Source of the DNA: Chloroflexota bacterium
GTDB taxonomy: Bacteria > Chloroflexota > Dehalococcoidia > Lucifugimonadales > Lucifugimonadaceae
Length of the DNA: 64,000 nucleotides
Reading direction: 5' to 3'
Assembly (NCBI GenBank): GCA_009838175.1
Contig: VXSB01000035.1
Location: 1 to 64,000 of the forward strand
Under the pieces are notes generated by a model. That model saw nothing but the letters and a program-made list of their open reading frames with translations, made no database searches and was not told where the DNA came from. The number at the start of each line of letters is the position of its first letter. The stretch's first letter is position 1. The position numbers and the translations under genes are program-made. Of the stretch, positions 1-6,835 are shown in pieces.

Positions 1-1415
1 TTATACACCTCCATTTTCGCCGGCAGCGTCTGATGTGTATATGCCACAGCCCCGGCCATCCCCTGCGAGCGTCGCTGCGGTTGCGCGCGCCCCCTTCCGC
101 TTTGCGATGGGGACGATTCCCCCTTTGTCCTTCGGACATTTCCCCCGTTGACGGGGGCAACCCCTCCCGGCCCCGTCACCCTCTCCCTAGCCCTCTCCCA
201 TCGAGGGAGAGGGGATTTGTCGTCGGCATCGGGGATTTTTACGCGTTCTACTGCTCCGTTGTAGCCGGGCATGGCGTAGGTTACGTTTCCGCCTTCGAAG
301 GCTGGACCGGCGGGGCAGGAGGCGGCGTGGAGTTGGTTTTTGGTGCCGGCGATGATTTCGGTGTTGGTGCCGATGTCGATTAGCATGACGGGGTCGTCTT
401 GCTGGTCGATGGCGATTGTTAGGAGGTCGGCGGCGACGTCGGAGCCGATGTGAGAGGCGATTAAGGGGCCGCTGTAGATGTTGGCGTTGGGGTTTATGCG
501 GATGCCGAGTTCGTGGGCTTGGACATTGATGGCGGTGGTGTCGCGGTTGCCGTTGCGGAAGTCGTCTTCGATGTGGGACTTGTAGGGTTTCTGGCCGATG
601 GGTTCGACGTCGATGCCGAATAGGATGTCGCGCATGGTGGTGTTGCCGACGGCGACGAGTTCGACGATGTGGCGTCGTCGGATCTTGAGGGCGCGGACCA
701 TTTCGCCGATCTCGTAGTTGATGCTGGAGATGAGAACGGCTTTAAGTTCGCCTCGGTAGGTTCCGGTGTCGTATGAGATGCGGTTCATGACGTCGGAGCC
801 GCCGAAGCGCTGGGGGTTCTCGAAGGATGCGGTGTATAGGATGTCGCCGGTCTCGAGGTCGACGAGGTTCATGGCGACGGTGGTGGTTCCGATATCGGCG
901 GCGATGCCTAGGATGCGTCCGCGGTAGCGGTCGATGATGCGGGGGGCGTGGGCATCCCCCACACCTCCCCGGGCATCCCCCGCTCGCATCGCTTCGCTCG
1001 CTCGCGCCCCCTTGCGCTTTGCGAAGGGGGGGAGGTCTCCTTTGAAGATGATGTTGTTGCCTTCGCGGGTGGTTAGGGGGTCTAGTTCGATGTTTTCTTT
1101 ATTGATGTCTTGGGGGTCGATGGATTCAGTTAGGATGCGTGGTTGGCGTCTTAGGACGTTGAACTCGATGTCGGCTTCGATGTCGACGACGCGTGCTTGG
1201 CAGGCTAGTCGGTAGTTGTCGCGGAGGAAGTCTTCGGTGTCGTTGAGGGGTTCGAGGGCGTCCATGCCGCGTCGGACTTCGACGATGCATTCGTGGCATT
1301 CGCCGTTGCGGTTGCAGGAGGTTGGTACGCGTACGGCGAGGTCGTCGGCGTAGTCGAAGAGGGTCTTGCCAGCTTCGAGGGGGAGTTGAGTTTGGTTGTG
1401 GATTAGGGGGGACAT
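1..1415 (-). CDS. Ferredoxin/ASKHA-domain corrinoid activation protein (RACo-like, DUF4445), partial
   Basis: Probable reductive activator that uses ATP to return oxidised cob(II)alamin on the corrinoid methyltransferase protein to cob(I)alamin. The reading frame is open from an ATG at 1415 to the window edge, about 471 codons, so the C-terminus is missing. Residues 1-80 form a [2Fe-2S] ferredoxin domain with Cys34, Cys40, Cys43 and Cys72. An ASKHA fold follows, with phosphate-binding segments ADIGTTTVAM near 174 and LIDIGTNTEI near 345, and a glycine-rich CPAGPAFEGG near 367. Two stretches are not family sequence: residues about 128-157 and about 400 onward are translated intergenic-type repeats (families C, then B/D/C) that keep the frame. 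It is the last visible gene of the methyl-transfer cluster. Family assignment is firm; whether the repeat-bearing protein works is unknown. Confidence 0.85.
   Translation of the reverse strand, partial: MSPLIHNQTQLPLEAGKTLFDYADDLAVRVPTSCNRNGECHECIVEVRRGMDALEPLNDTEDFLRDNYRLACQARVVDIEADIEFNVLRRQPRILTESIDPQDINKENIELDPLTTREGNNIIFKGDLPPFAKRKGARASEAMRAGDARGGVGDAHAPRIIDRYRGRILGIAADIGTTTVAMNLVDLETGDILYTASFENPQRFGGSDVMNRISYDTGTYRGELKAVLISSINYEIGEMVRALKIRRRHIVELVAVGNTTMRDILFGIDVEPIGQKPYKSHIEDDFRNGNRDTTAINVQAHELGIRINPNANIYSGPLIASHIGSDVAADLLTIAIDQQDDPVMLIDIGTNTEIIAGTKNQLHAASCPAGPAFEGGNVTYAMPGYNGAVERVKIPDADDKSPLPRWERARERVTGPGGVAPVNGGNVRRTKGESSPSQSGRGRAQPQRRSQGMAGAVAYTHQTLPAKMEVY
55..214. repeat. Composite repeat block C-D-B inside the activator gene
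   Basis: Three repeat units lie side by side: C (55-113, CG-rich with GCTTTGCGATGGGG), D (117-163, CCCTTTGTCCTTCGGACATT type) and B (175-214, an inverted repeat built on CCCTCTCCC and GGGAGAGGG). The same units recur between genes elsewhere in the window, but here they are translated in frame. Confidence 0.8.
947..1034. repeat. Family C repeat in frame between ferredoxin and ASKHA domains
   Basis: A copy of the C repeat (GCATCCCC, then CGCTTCGCTCGCTCGCG, then GCGAAGGGG) interrupts the activator gene at the interdomain linker without shifting the frame. It adds roughly 30 residues rich in Arg, Ala and Gly. Confidence 0.8.
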
Positions 1416-1429
1416 CTGAACCGTGTTTT

Positions 1430-1669
1430 CACCCTCACCCTAGCCCTCTCCCATCAAGGGAGAGGGGATGATGGTGGTGGGATTTTGAACTATGATGTCG
1501 ATGATTTTGGATGATGTGCTGTGATGGGCCGCACCTACCTCGTTGGGCCCCCTTTGTCCTGCGGACATTTCCCCCGTGAACGGGGGAAACCTTACCACCC
1601 GTCCGCCCCGGGCACCCCCTGCGGTCTTGCTTCGCTCGCCCGCGTCCCCCTCGCTGCGCGAAGGGGAGG
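1430..1669. repeat. Intergenic repeat block B-D-C
   Basis: Between the activator gene and the small Cys-rich gene lie B (1430-1468), D (1547-1590) and C (1609-1669). No convincing gene is seen here; open frames across it are translated repeats. Confidence 0.8.
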
Positions 1670-1673
1670 ATTA

Positions 1674-2249
1674 TCAGATTTCCCATGCGGAGCGGTAGTC
1701 GAGGTCGCCGTCTTTGGCTGTGCAGATTGGTGGGTTTAGGGGGTTTTTGGTGAAGTGTTGGTTGCGGCAGCCGAATTTGGCGGTGCAGCGGGAGCGGGCG
1801 TCTTTGTAGGGGCATCTGGTGAGGCTGGAGTCTTCGGCGTGTTTGGCGATGTCGGCGAAGATGTTTGCCATGCGGGTCATGCTTTTGCGTGCGGCTTCGA
1901 CGTCGAGGTTGGGTTGGTCGTCGTCGCTCGCCTCTCGGCCGCCACTTTCACCCTCACCCTGACCCTCTCCCATCGAGGGAGAGGGGAGTGGTCGGGTGCC
2001 ACTCCGATCATCCCCTGCGCCGCCGCTTCGCTTGGCGCGTCCCCTTACGCTTCGTGAAGGGGACAGGAAAGCGGTGTGCTTTGTTTTTCTCTGGATTCCC
2101 GCCTGCGCGGGAATGACGGGAGGGTTTGCGGGAATGACGGGTTTGTTTCCGTCGCGGGCATCCCTAGCAAGGGCAGGTTTGAAACCTGCCCCTACGGTGT
2201 TCTCTTCGCTTTGCGAAGTGGAGGGATATAGGTTGTTGCCATTTTTCAT
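1674..2249 (-). CDS. Small cysteine-containing protein of the methyltransferase cluster, N-terminus fused to repeats
   Basis: Not recognised as a named family. The frame is open for 191 codons, but only the last 85 or so residues (about 1674-1945) look like ordinary protein. Upstream of that the reading is repeat-derived (families A, C and B). The C-terminal part is a helical segment followed by four cysteines (TRCPYKD, SRCTAKFGCRN, PICTAKDG), which could bind a metal. The real start may be an ATG at 1880 (68 residues), one within the B repeat, or the full frame; the sequence does not settle it. Codon use matches the neighbours, and it sits between the corrinoid protein and its activator, so it probably serves the same pathway. 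Confidence 0.55.
   Translation of the reverse strand: MKNGNNLYPSTSQSEENTVGAGFKPALARDARDGNKPVIPANPPVIPAQAGIQRKTKHTAFLSPSRSVRGRAKRSGGAGDDRSGTRPLPSPSMGEGQGEGESGGREASDDDQPNLDVEAARKSMTRMANIFADIAKHAEDSSLTRCPYKDARSRCTAKFGCRNQHFTKNPLNPPICTAKDGDLDYRSAWEI
1948..2202. repeat. Repeat block B, C, A-type and a 19-bp palindrome
   Basis: B lies at 1948-1986, C at 2009-2064, and an A-type unit (TTCCCGCCTGCGCGGGAA) at 2091-2119. A perfect palindrome GGCAGGTTTGAAACCTGCC lies at 2172-2190. All are inside the open frame of the small Cys-containing gene and probably form its leader or an in-frame N-terminal extension. Confidence 0.75.
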
Positions 2250-2270
2250 GGCTTGGTGCTGACGGGTGGG

Positions 2271-3014
2271 TCAGGCGAGTTCTTTTTGGAGTTGTAGGAG
2301 GTCGCTGGCGGTTTCTACGCAGTCTACGGCGTTTTCGCCGTAGCCGTCGGCGCCCATTTCGTCGGCGAATTCGCGGGTTACGGGTGCGCCACCGACCATG
2401 ATGCGGACTTCGTCGCGGAGTCCGATGTCTTCGAAGTAGGAGATGGTGCGTCCCATGTTGGGCATGGTGGTGGTGAGTAGGGCGGACATGCCGACGACTT
2501 GGGCTTCGAACTCCATGACGGCGTCTGCGAACTCTTCGGGTGAGGTGTCGACGCCGAGGTCGTGGACGGTCCAGCCGGCGCCTCGGAGCATCATGATGCA
2601 GAGGTTCTTGCCGATGTCGTGGAGGTCGCCTTTGACGGTGCCCATGATTACGGTGCCGATGGGCTCGATGCCGGATGCGGAGAGGATGGGTTCGATATGG
2701 GTCATGCCGGCCTTCATGGCGCGTGCGGCGACGAGGACTTCAGGGACGAAGATGACGTTGTCGCGGAACTTGACGCCGACGATGGCCATGCCGTTTAACA
2801 GCCCGTGATCGAGGATGTGGTTGGCGGTGTAGCCGTTGTCGAGGCACTCTTTGGTGAGGCGGTCGACTTCGAGGTTCTTGCCGATGATGAGCTGGTATGC
2901 GATCTCTTGCATCACCTCGTCGGCGAGGTCTAGAGCTTCGCTGATGTGTTTCTGCTCGCCGGGTCTGGTGACCCATTCGAACTCACGTTGTAGGCCGTCG
3001 TTGACGATTGGCAT
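2271..3014 (-). CDS. Corrinoid (B12-binding) methyltransferase protein, MtgC/MtbC-like
   Basis: Carries the cobalamin cofactor that shuttles a methyl group between a substrate methyltransferase and an acceptor methyltransferase in the cytoplasm. It has 247 residues, usual for the family plus a short N-terminal extension. Residues about 25-110 are the helical cap domain, with NVIFVPEVL at 86-94. The Rossmann B12-binding domain follows, with the cobalt-ligating motif D130-L-H132-D-I-G135 and glycine-rich segments near 175 and 215. It lies between the URO-D-type methyltransferase and the activator, so the cluster contains carrier, acceptor-side enzyme and repair protein. The methyl donor substrate is not evident. 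Confidence 0.92.
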   Translation of the reverse strand: MPIVNDGLQREFEWVTRPGEQKHISEALDLADEVMQEIAYQLIIGKNLEVDRLTKECLDNGYTANHILDHGLLNGMAIVGVKFRDNVIFVPEVLVAARAMKAGMTHIEPILSASGIEPIGTVIMGTVKGDLHDIGKNLCIMMLRGAGWTVHDLGVDTSPEEFADAVMEFEAQVVGMSALLTTTMPNMGRTISYFEDIGLRDEVRIMVGGAPVTREFADEMGADGYGENAVDCVETASDLLQLQKELA

Positions 3015-3117
3015 GGGTGATGGGAAGCGGTTTAGTCGCGGATTGTTGGCGCGCGGTTATGCAGCGGACATTTCGATTCTAAATGGCGTTGGGCAGGCGT
3101 TCCCTCAGATGACAGGG

Positions 3118-3336
3118 CTAAACGAGTTGGAATTCCTGCTGTGATACAGCCAGAGGTTCAGGGATTGGCAGCCCTTCTTCCGTCAACATTTGGAGGTGTG
3201 AATTGCCAGCCTCGACAATCAGTTTTTTTACCTCTTCCTCAGTGTCGGCGGCAGCGAAACAACCGGGTATATCCGGGATGTAAGCGCCCCAACTAGTCGG
3301 GCCCTTTTCGATCAGAACTGTATAGGTGCGTTGCAT
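3118..3336 (-). CDS. HicB-like antitoxin-fold protein, solitary
   Basis: A 72-residue protein with the HicB N-terminal pattern: YTVLIEKGPTSWGAYIPDIPGC, then a helix with TEEEVKKLIVEA. The family usually pairs with a HicA mRNA interferase. No HicA frame is visible on either side, and there is no DNA-binding extension at the C-terminus. It sits inside the methyltransferase cluster in the same orientation. It may be an orphan of the standalone HicB-fold type common in many genomes rather than part of an active toxin-antitoxin pair. Confidence 0.8.
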   Translation of the reverse strand: MQRTYTVLIEKGPTSWGAYIPDIPGCFAAADTEEEVKKLIVEAGNSHLQMLTEEGLPIPEPLAVSQQEFQLV

Positions 3337-3432
3337 TTCGATCTCTGAACCTGCGCGATGCTGATGTATCTGCTCTTTTTGCCTGCCGTATTTCCTCCCC
3401 GGGTGGTGGAACCGCGTTGCCAGTTCACCCCG

Positions 3433-3490
3433 GCATCCCCTGCGATCTCGCTTCGCTTGCTCGCGTCCCCTTACGCTCCGCGAAGGGGAC
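3433..3490. repeat. Family C repeat
   Basis: C unit (CATCCCCTGCGATCTCGCTT, later CCCCTTACGCTCCGCGAAGG) between the HicB-like and URO-D-type genes. Confidence 0.8.
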
Positions 3491-3521
3491 GGCTTGGTAA
3501 TCGACGCTTACGATTCTACGG

Positions 3522-4580
3522 TTAATTCTCGGAGTAGTCCCAGTGTTCGGCGGCCCAGTCTTCTACGGCTCTGGGGATTTCTAGGAGGTTTTCGAGTTTG
3601 GTTTTTAGTGGGATGGCGCACTCGGGGGCGATTAGTTGGACGCCGGCGTCTAGGTTTTTGAAGACTTCGGCTCGGACTTCTTCAGGGCCTTTGGAGTAGA
3701 GGGTTACGGGATTGTTGATGTTGCCGACTAGATTGATACCCCCGTCTACAGCGTCCATCGACTCTTGGGGGTCGTTCTTGGAGTCGTAGTGGAATGCGGC
3801 CATGCCAGTGGTGGCGATGTAGGGCATACGGTCGGTAGTTGCGCCGCAGATGTGAAGCATGATCGGGACGGGGAGGTCTTCGACGAATTCGTGGTGGAGG
3901 TCCATTAGGAAGCGTCGGTAGTATTCGCCGCTCACGAGATCGCCCGTGGCGTGGTCGGGGAGGGTGAGCACGTCGGCGCCGGCTTCGATCTGGGCGAGTC
4001 CGAACTCGATGGTGAACTGTTTCAACCTGTGAAGCATGTCCATGACCATCGGCGGGTCGTCGACGGTGGCGAGTAGGAAGGGTTCGACACCGAAGACGTG
4101 GTAGGCGAGGGTCCAAGGGCCCATGGTCTTGCCGACGATGGCCACTTCGTCGCCGAACTCCTGTTTGAGGAGGCGGATCGACTCGATGATGGTCCAGTTG
4201 TCGGGGTGATCGAGGAAGCCGTCGGGCATTTTGATGTCGTCGACGGTCTTCCAGATGGGTCGAGTCATGCGCACGGTGGGCCAGTTGTCTTTGCCTTCCC
4301 ACTGCATCTCGCATCCGAGGGCGGATGACTCTTGGATGATGGAGAAGTATGGTGCGATGGCGTCGAAACCGAGCTGGGTGTAGCCGGTAGCGGCGAGTCG
4401 GGCGTTCATCTCAGGGTCGCGGTTGGCGGTGGGGAATGGTGCTTCGACGAGGTCCATCAGCTCGACGGTGGCGACGTTGGTGGGATTGGTGACGGGCGGT
4501 CGGTCGACGGGTTCACCACGGAGGGCGCGGAGGGTCCGCTCTTTGGAGGTGAGGGTTCCGGCGTATTTTGTGGATGGCAT
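3522..4580 (-). CDS. Uroporphyrinogen decarboxylase-family methyltransferase (MtaA/MtbA-like)
   Basis: A 352-residue URO-D fold TIM barrel. Members of this branch move a methyl group from a corrinoid protein to a thiol acceptor. The zinc-binding pattern of methyltransferases is present: His243-Ile-Cys245 (in MLHICG) with Cys321 (in APECAIP), which true haem-pathway decarboxylases lack. The start is the ATG at 4580, in the context CTAATATGCC after a purine-rich GGAGGGCC. It lies upstream of the HicB-like and corrinoid genes in the same orientation. The donor side could instead be demethylation of a methylated substrate, as in some URO-D-fold demethylases; the sequence alone does not decide this. 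Confidence 0.85.
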   Translation of the reverse strand: MPSTKYAGTLTSKERTLRALRGEPVDRPPVTNPTNVATVELMDLVEAPFPTANRDPEMNARLAATGYTQLGFDAIAPYFSIIQESSALGCEMQWEGKDNWPTVRMTRPIWKTVDDIKMPDGFLDHPDNWTIIESIRLLKQEFGDEVAIVGKTMGPWTLAYHVFGVEPFLLATVDDPPMVMDMLHRLKQFTIEFGLAQIEAGADVLTLPDHATGDLVSGEYYRRFLMDLHHEFVEDLPVPIMLHICGATTDRMPYIATTGMAAFHYDSKNDPQESMDAVDGGINLVGNINNPVTLYSKGPEEVRAEVFKNLDAGVQLIAPECAIPLKTKLENLLEIPRAVEDWAAEHWDYSEN

Positions 4581-4601
4581 ATTAGTGGCCCTCCTTTTTC
4601 T

Positions 4602-4629
4602 CTAGGATTCCGGCTTTCGCCGGAATGAC
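4602..4629. repeat. Family A palindrome
   Basis: GGATTCCGGCTTTCGCCGGA followed by ATGAC, an inverted repeat in the 77-base gap between two minus-strand genes. Confidence 0.8.
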
Positions 4630-4657
4630 GTGATTGGTCCGGAATTACGTATTCGGT

Positions 4658-5341
4658 TTAGTTGCTGGCGAAACCTAGCGTCTGCGTTGTCATCTGGCCG
4701 GCTAGGTCGGCTTGTTCGAGCATGGTGTCGACGGCGCTGACGTTGCGGGCGTAGGGGAGTAGGAGTCGGGCGAAGCGGTCGAGGCGTTCGCCGTGTTTGA
4801 AGCGGAATCGGTCACGGTCTTCGCCTACGCGTTCGCACTCGCCGTAGCGCATGTAGCCACCGACGACGGCCATGATGCGCATCTGGGGACGGGCGAATTC
4901 GCCGGCGGCGGTGACGTGGTAGGTCCAACCGAGTTCGTCGGAGTGTTCGGGGGTGACGGTGAAGGTGAGGCGCGATTTGGTGTCGGCGACGGAGATGGGG
5001 CCGGTGGGTATAGGGTTGGTCTTCTCGACGGCTTCGGTGAAGGCGAAGCGGAGGGGTCGGTCGTAGAACTCCTGGGAGATCAGTTCGGCTTGGTTGGTGG
5101 CGTCGGATGAGGGATCGACGTCGGCGAGGGCGCAGAGGCGTTCGCGGATGGTCTCGATGCGTTTGGCGGTGCCTTCGACTTGGGAGAATGTGTGGATGGT
5201 GAGCGTCCGGTCGCGGAGGTAGAGGCCGACGGTGATGTCGTGGAAGTGGGGATCGACCGCGACGAGTTCGATGCAGCGTCCTAAGGTTCGGAGCGGAGCG
5301 GCGATGATGTTTTCGCGGGTTATGCCTTTTGAGTAGGTAAC
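4658..5341 (-). CDS. Conserved-context unknown protein of the methyltransferase cluster, no canonical start codon
   Basis: Not recognised. The frame ends at 4658 and is open up to an in-frame TAA just above 5350, giving about 227 residues in neighbour-like codon use (TYSKGITRENII near the start, MRIMAVVGGYMRY in the middle, TQTLGFASN at the end). No ATG, GTG or TTG exists in frame before residue about 150. A good AGGAG ribosome site lies seven bases ahead of a GTT at 5341, so either GTT or a neighbouring rare codon starts translation, or one base is wrong. The segment from the ATG at 4882 alone would be only 74 residues and would discard well-formed coding sequence. It sits 26 bases after the S-methyltransferase gene, so it is probably co-translated. 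Confidence 0.6.
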   Translation of the reverse strand, partial: VTYSKGITRENIIAAPLRTLGRCIELVAVDPHFHDITVGLYLRDRTLTIHTFSQVEGTAKRIETIRERLCALADVDPSSDATNQAELISQEFYDRPLRFAFTEAVEKTNPIPTGPISVADTKSRLTFTVTPEHSDELGWTYHVTAAGEFARPQMRIMAVVGGYMRYGECERVGEDRDRFRFKHGERLDRFARLLLPYARNVSAVDTMLEQADLAGQMTTQTLGFASN

Positions 5342-5367
5342 GACGGCTCTCCTAATTAGTTATGTGG

Positions 5368-6261
5368 TTACTTTACTGCTTCGACGAGTGCTTGGATGTG
5401 TTCAGGTGTGGTTCCACAGCAGCCGCCGAGGATTTGGACTGGCACTTCGGCTAGTTGCTTGTAGCGTTCCGCCATGTAGTCCGGCGATTCGGGATAGATG
5501 ATTTCGCCGCCTTTATATGCCGGGATGCCGGCGTTGGACTGGATGACGATAGGGCAGTCTACGACGGGGCGCATCTGGTCGGCGATCTCGATCATCTTGT
5601 CGATGCCGTTTCCGCAGTTGGATCCGACGACATCGGCGCCGGCTTCACGCAGTCCAGTGGCGGCGTCTTCCGGTGGGGTGCCCCACATGGTGAAGAAGCC
5701 ACGTGGGCCTTTGTCGAAGACCATTGTGGCCATGACGACGAGATCGGTGTTCTCACGGGTGGCTTTGATGGCGATCTGTGCTTCATCGAGGACCATCTGG
5801 GTCTCGATCATGACGGCGTCTGCGCCGCCTTCTTCGAGGGCGACGATCTGCTCGGTGAATGCGTCGTACATCTCGGCTTCGCTGACCATTCCGAGAGGTT
5901 CGATGAACTCGCCGGTGGGACCGACGGAACCGGCGACGCATTGACCGGGCCCGGCTTGGGATTTGGCGTGTTCAGCGGCTAGTGCGTTTAGTTCGTGGAC
6001 GCGGTCCTGCGCGTCGTAGTGTTTGAGGCGGAATTTGGTGCCGCCGAAGGTGTTGGTGAGAACGATGTCGGAGCCGGCGTCGAAGTATTCGCGCGCCATG
6101 CCGCGGATGGTATCGGGCGCGTCGGCGTTCATCAGTTCGGGACAGCCGCCTGATTCTAGGCCGTGTTGCTGGAGATAGGTTCCTGTCGCGCCGTCGAATA
6201 CGAGTATCTCGTTGTCGAGACGCTGGAGGATTTCGTGGGTGGATTTGACCTGAGTAGTCAT
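5368..6261 (-). CDS. Homocysteine/betaine-type S-methyltransferase domain protein
   Basis: A 297-residue homocysteine-binding TIM barrel of the MetH N-domain/BHMT family, which transfers a methyl group to homocysteine-like thiols using zinc. It opens with the family motif DGATGTYLQ (23-31). The zinc ligands are all present: Cys216 in SNCGNG and Cys281-Cys282 in GGCCGTTP. It has no cobalamin or folate domain of its own, so it would rely on the separate corrinoid protein encoded 2.3 kb downstream. It overlaps nothing and leads directly into the unknown gene at 4658-5341. Function as the methyl acceptor enzyme of the cluster is inferred from context. Confidence 0.88.
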   Translation of the reverse strand: MTTQVKSTHEILQRLDNEILVFDGATGTYLQQHGLESGGCPELMNADAPDTIRGMAREYFDAGSDIVLTNTFGGTKFRLKHYDAQDRVHELNALAAEHAKSQAGPGQCVAGSVGPTGEFIEPLGMVSEAEMYDAFTEQIVALEEGGADAVMIETQMVLDEAQIAIKATRENTDLVVMATMVFDKGPRGFFTMWGTPPEDAATGLREAGADVVGSNCGNGIDKMIEIADQMRPVVDCPIVIQSNAGIPAYKGGEIIYPESPDYMAERYKQLAEVPVQILGGCCGTTPEHIQALVEAVK

Positions 6262-6265
6262 GGGT

Positions 6266-6607
6266 CTATTCTACCCAGTGGTCGATGGCGCCCGGCTCCT
6301 CGACACGATCGCCAGCGTCGTGAAGGTCTCGGATGCGGGATACGAAGTCGTCGGGCATGCCGTCATTTATGCGCTCGGCCAGCTGTTGAGCGGCAGTCTC
6401 GGCGTCGAGTTCAGATTCGGTCGCGTCGCCCCATTGCCATGCGTCGAGATAGGCGTCGGAGCCGTATGATCCGTCCATCATTGCGACGGCGTCGGCGGCT
6501 TCTTGGAAGCGATGATCGAGAGGCAGAGAGACGGTGTTGTCGGCATCCTCGGATTTGACTTGGACGGGGATCTCTTTCCAATAGAGGACGCTGGTTTTTG
6601 AGGGCAT
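6266..6607 (-). CDS. PF13769-like (so-called virulence factor) small protein
   Basis: A 113-residue acidic protein beginning MPSKTSVLYWKEIPVQVKS, the typical opening of the family named virulence factor PF13769. Despite the name, that family is often found beside C1 methyltransferase and tetrahydrofolate genes in other bacteria. It ends five bases before the S-methyltransferase gene, so it is the first gene of the methyl-transfer operon. No catalytic motif is visible. The family call rests on remembered sequence pattern and context. Confidence 0.65.
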   Translation of the reverse strand: MPSKTSVLYWKEIPVQVKSEDADNTVSLPLDHRFQEAADAVAMMDGSYGSDAYLDAWQWGDATESELDAETAAQQLAERINDGMPDDFVSRIRDLHDAGDRVEEPGAIDHWVE

Positions 6608-6702
6608 GATTTGGTGTGAAACGCTGGCTGATTGGATGCTCGAATTTTACTCTGTGGCGAGTCTAAGCAGACGAAATACGAACTCAATCGGGTATCGGAT
6701 GT

Positions 6703-6731
6703 TTGACATCGCGGTTTATTTCGTTTAGATT
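6703..6731 (+). promoter_or_regulatory. Sigma70-type promoter for the ABC binding-protein gene
   Basis: A perfect -35 hexamer TTGACA (6703-6708), a 17-base spacer and a -10 TAGATT (6726-6731) lie in the divergent gap between the minus-strand methyltransferase operon and the binding-protein gene. Initiation near 6738 would give a leader of about 100 bases. Confidence 0.6.
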
Positions 6732-6835
6732 TATCGGCGCTAGATGTGCTGGTTCGTCCAGCTCTACTGCTTTGTACGTCGCGGTTTCGCGGTGTTGCTT
6801 AGCAAGAAAACATACATGGAGGTCATGTATAGAAG

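Noticed and set aside
1674..2262. Several plus-strand frames of 72-100 codons over the repeats near 1.5-2.3 kb
   Set aside because: They are translations of GC-rich palindromic repeats or antisense of the Cys-rich gene, with no domain or good ribosome site.
3118..3336. A complete HicAB toxin-antitoxin system
   Set aside because: Only the HicB-like gene is present; no HicA frame lies in the flanking 100-180 base gaps.
1..6607. Pyrrolysine (TAG) readthrough in the methyltransferase cluster
   Set aside because: No MttB/MtbB/MtmB-type gene is present and none of the frames is broken by an internal TAG.
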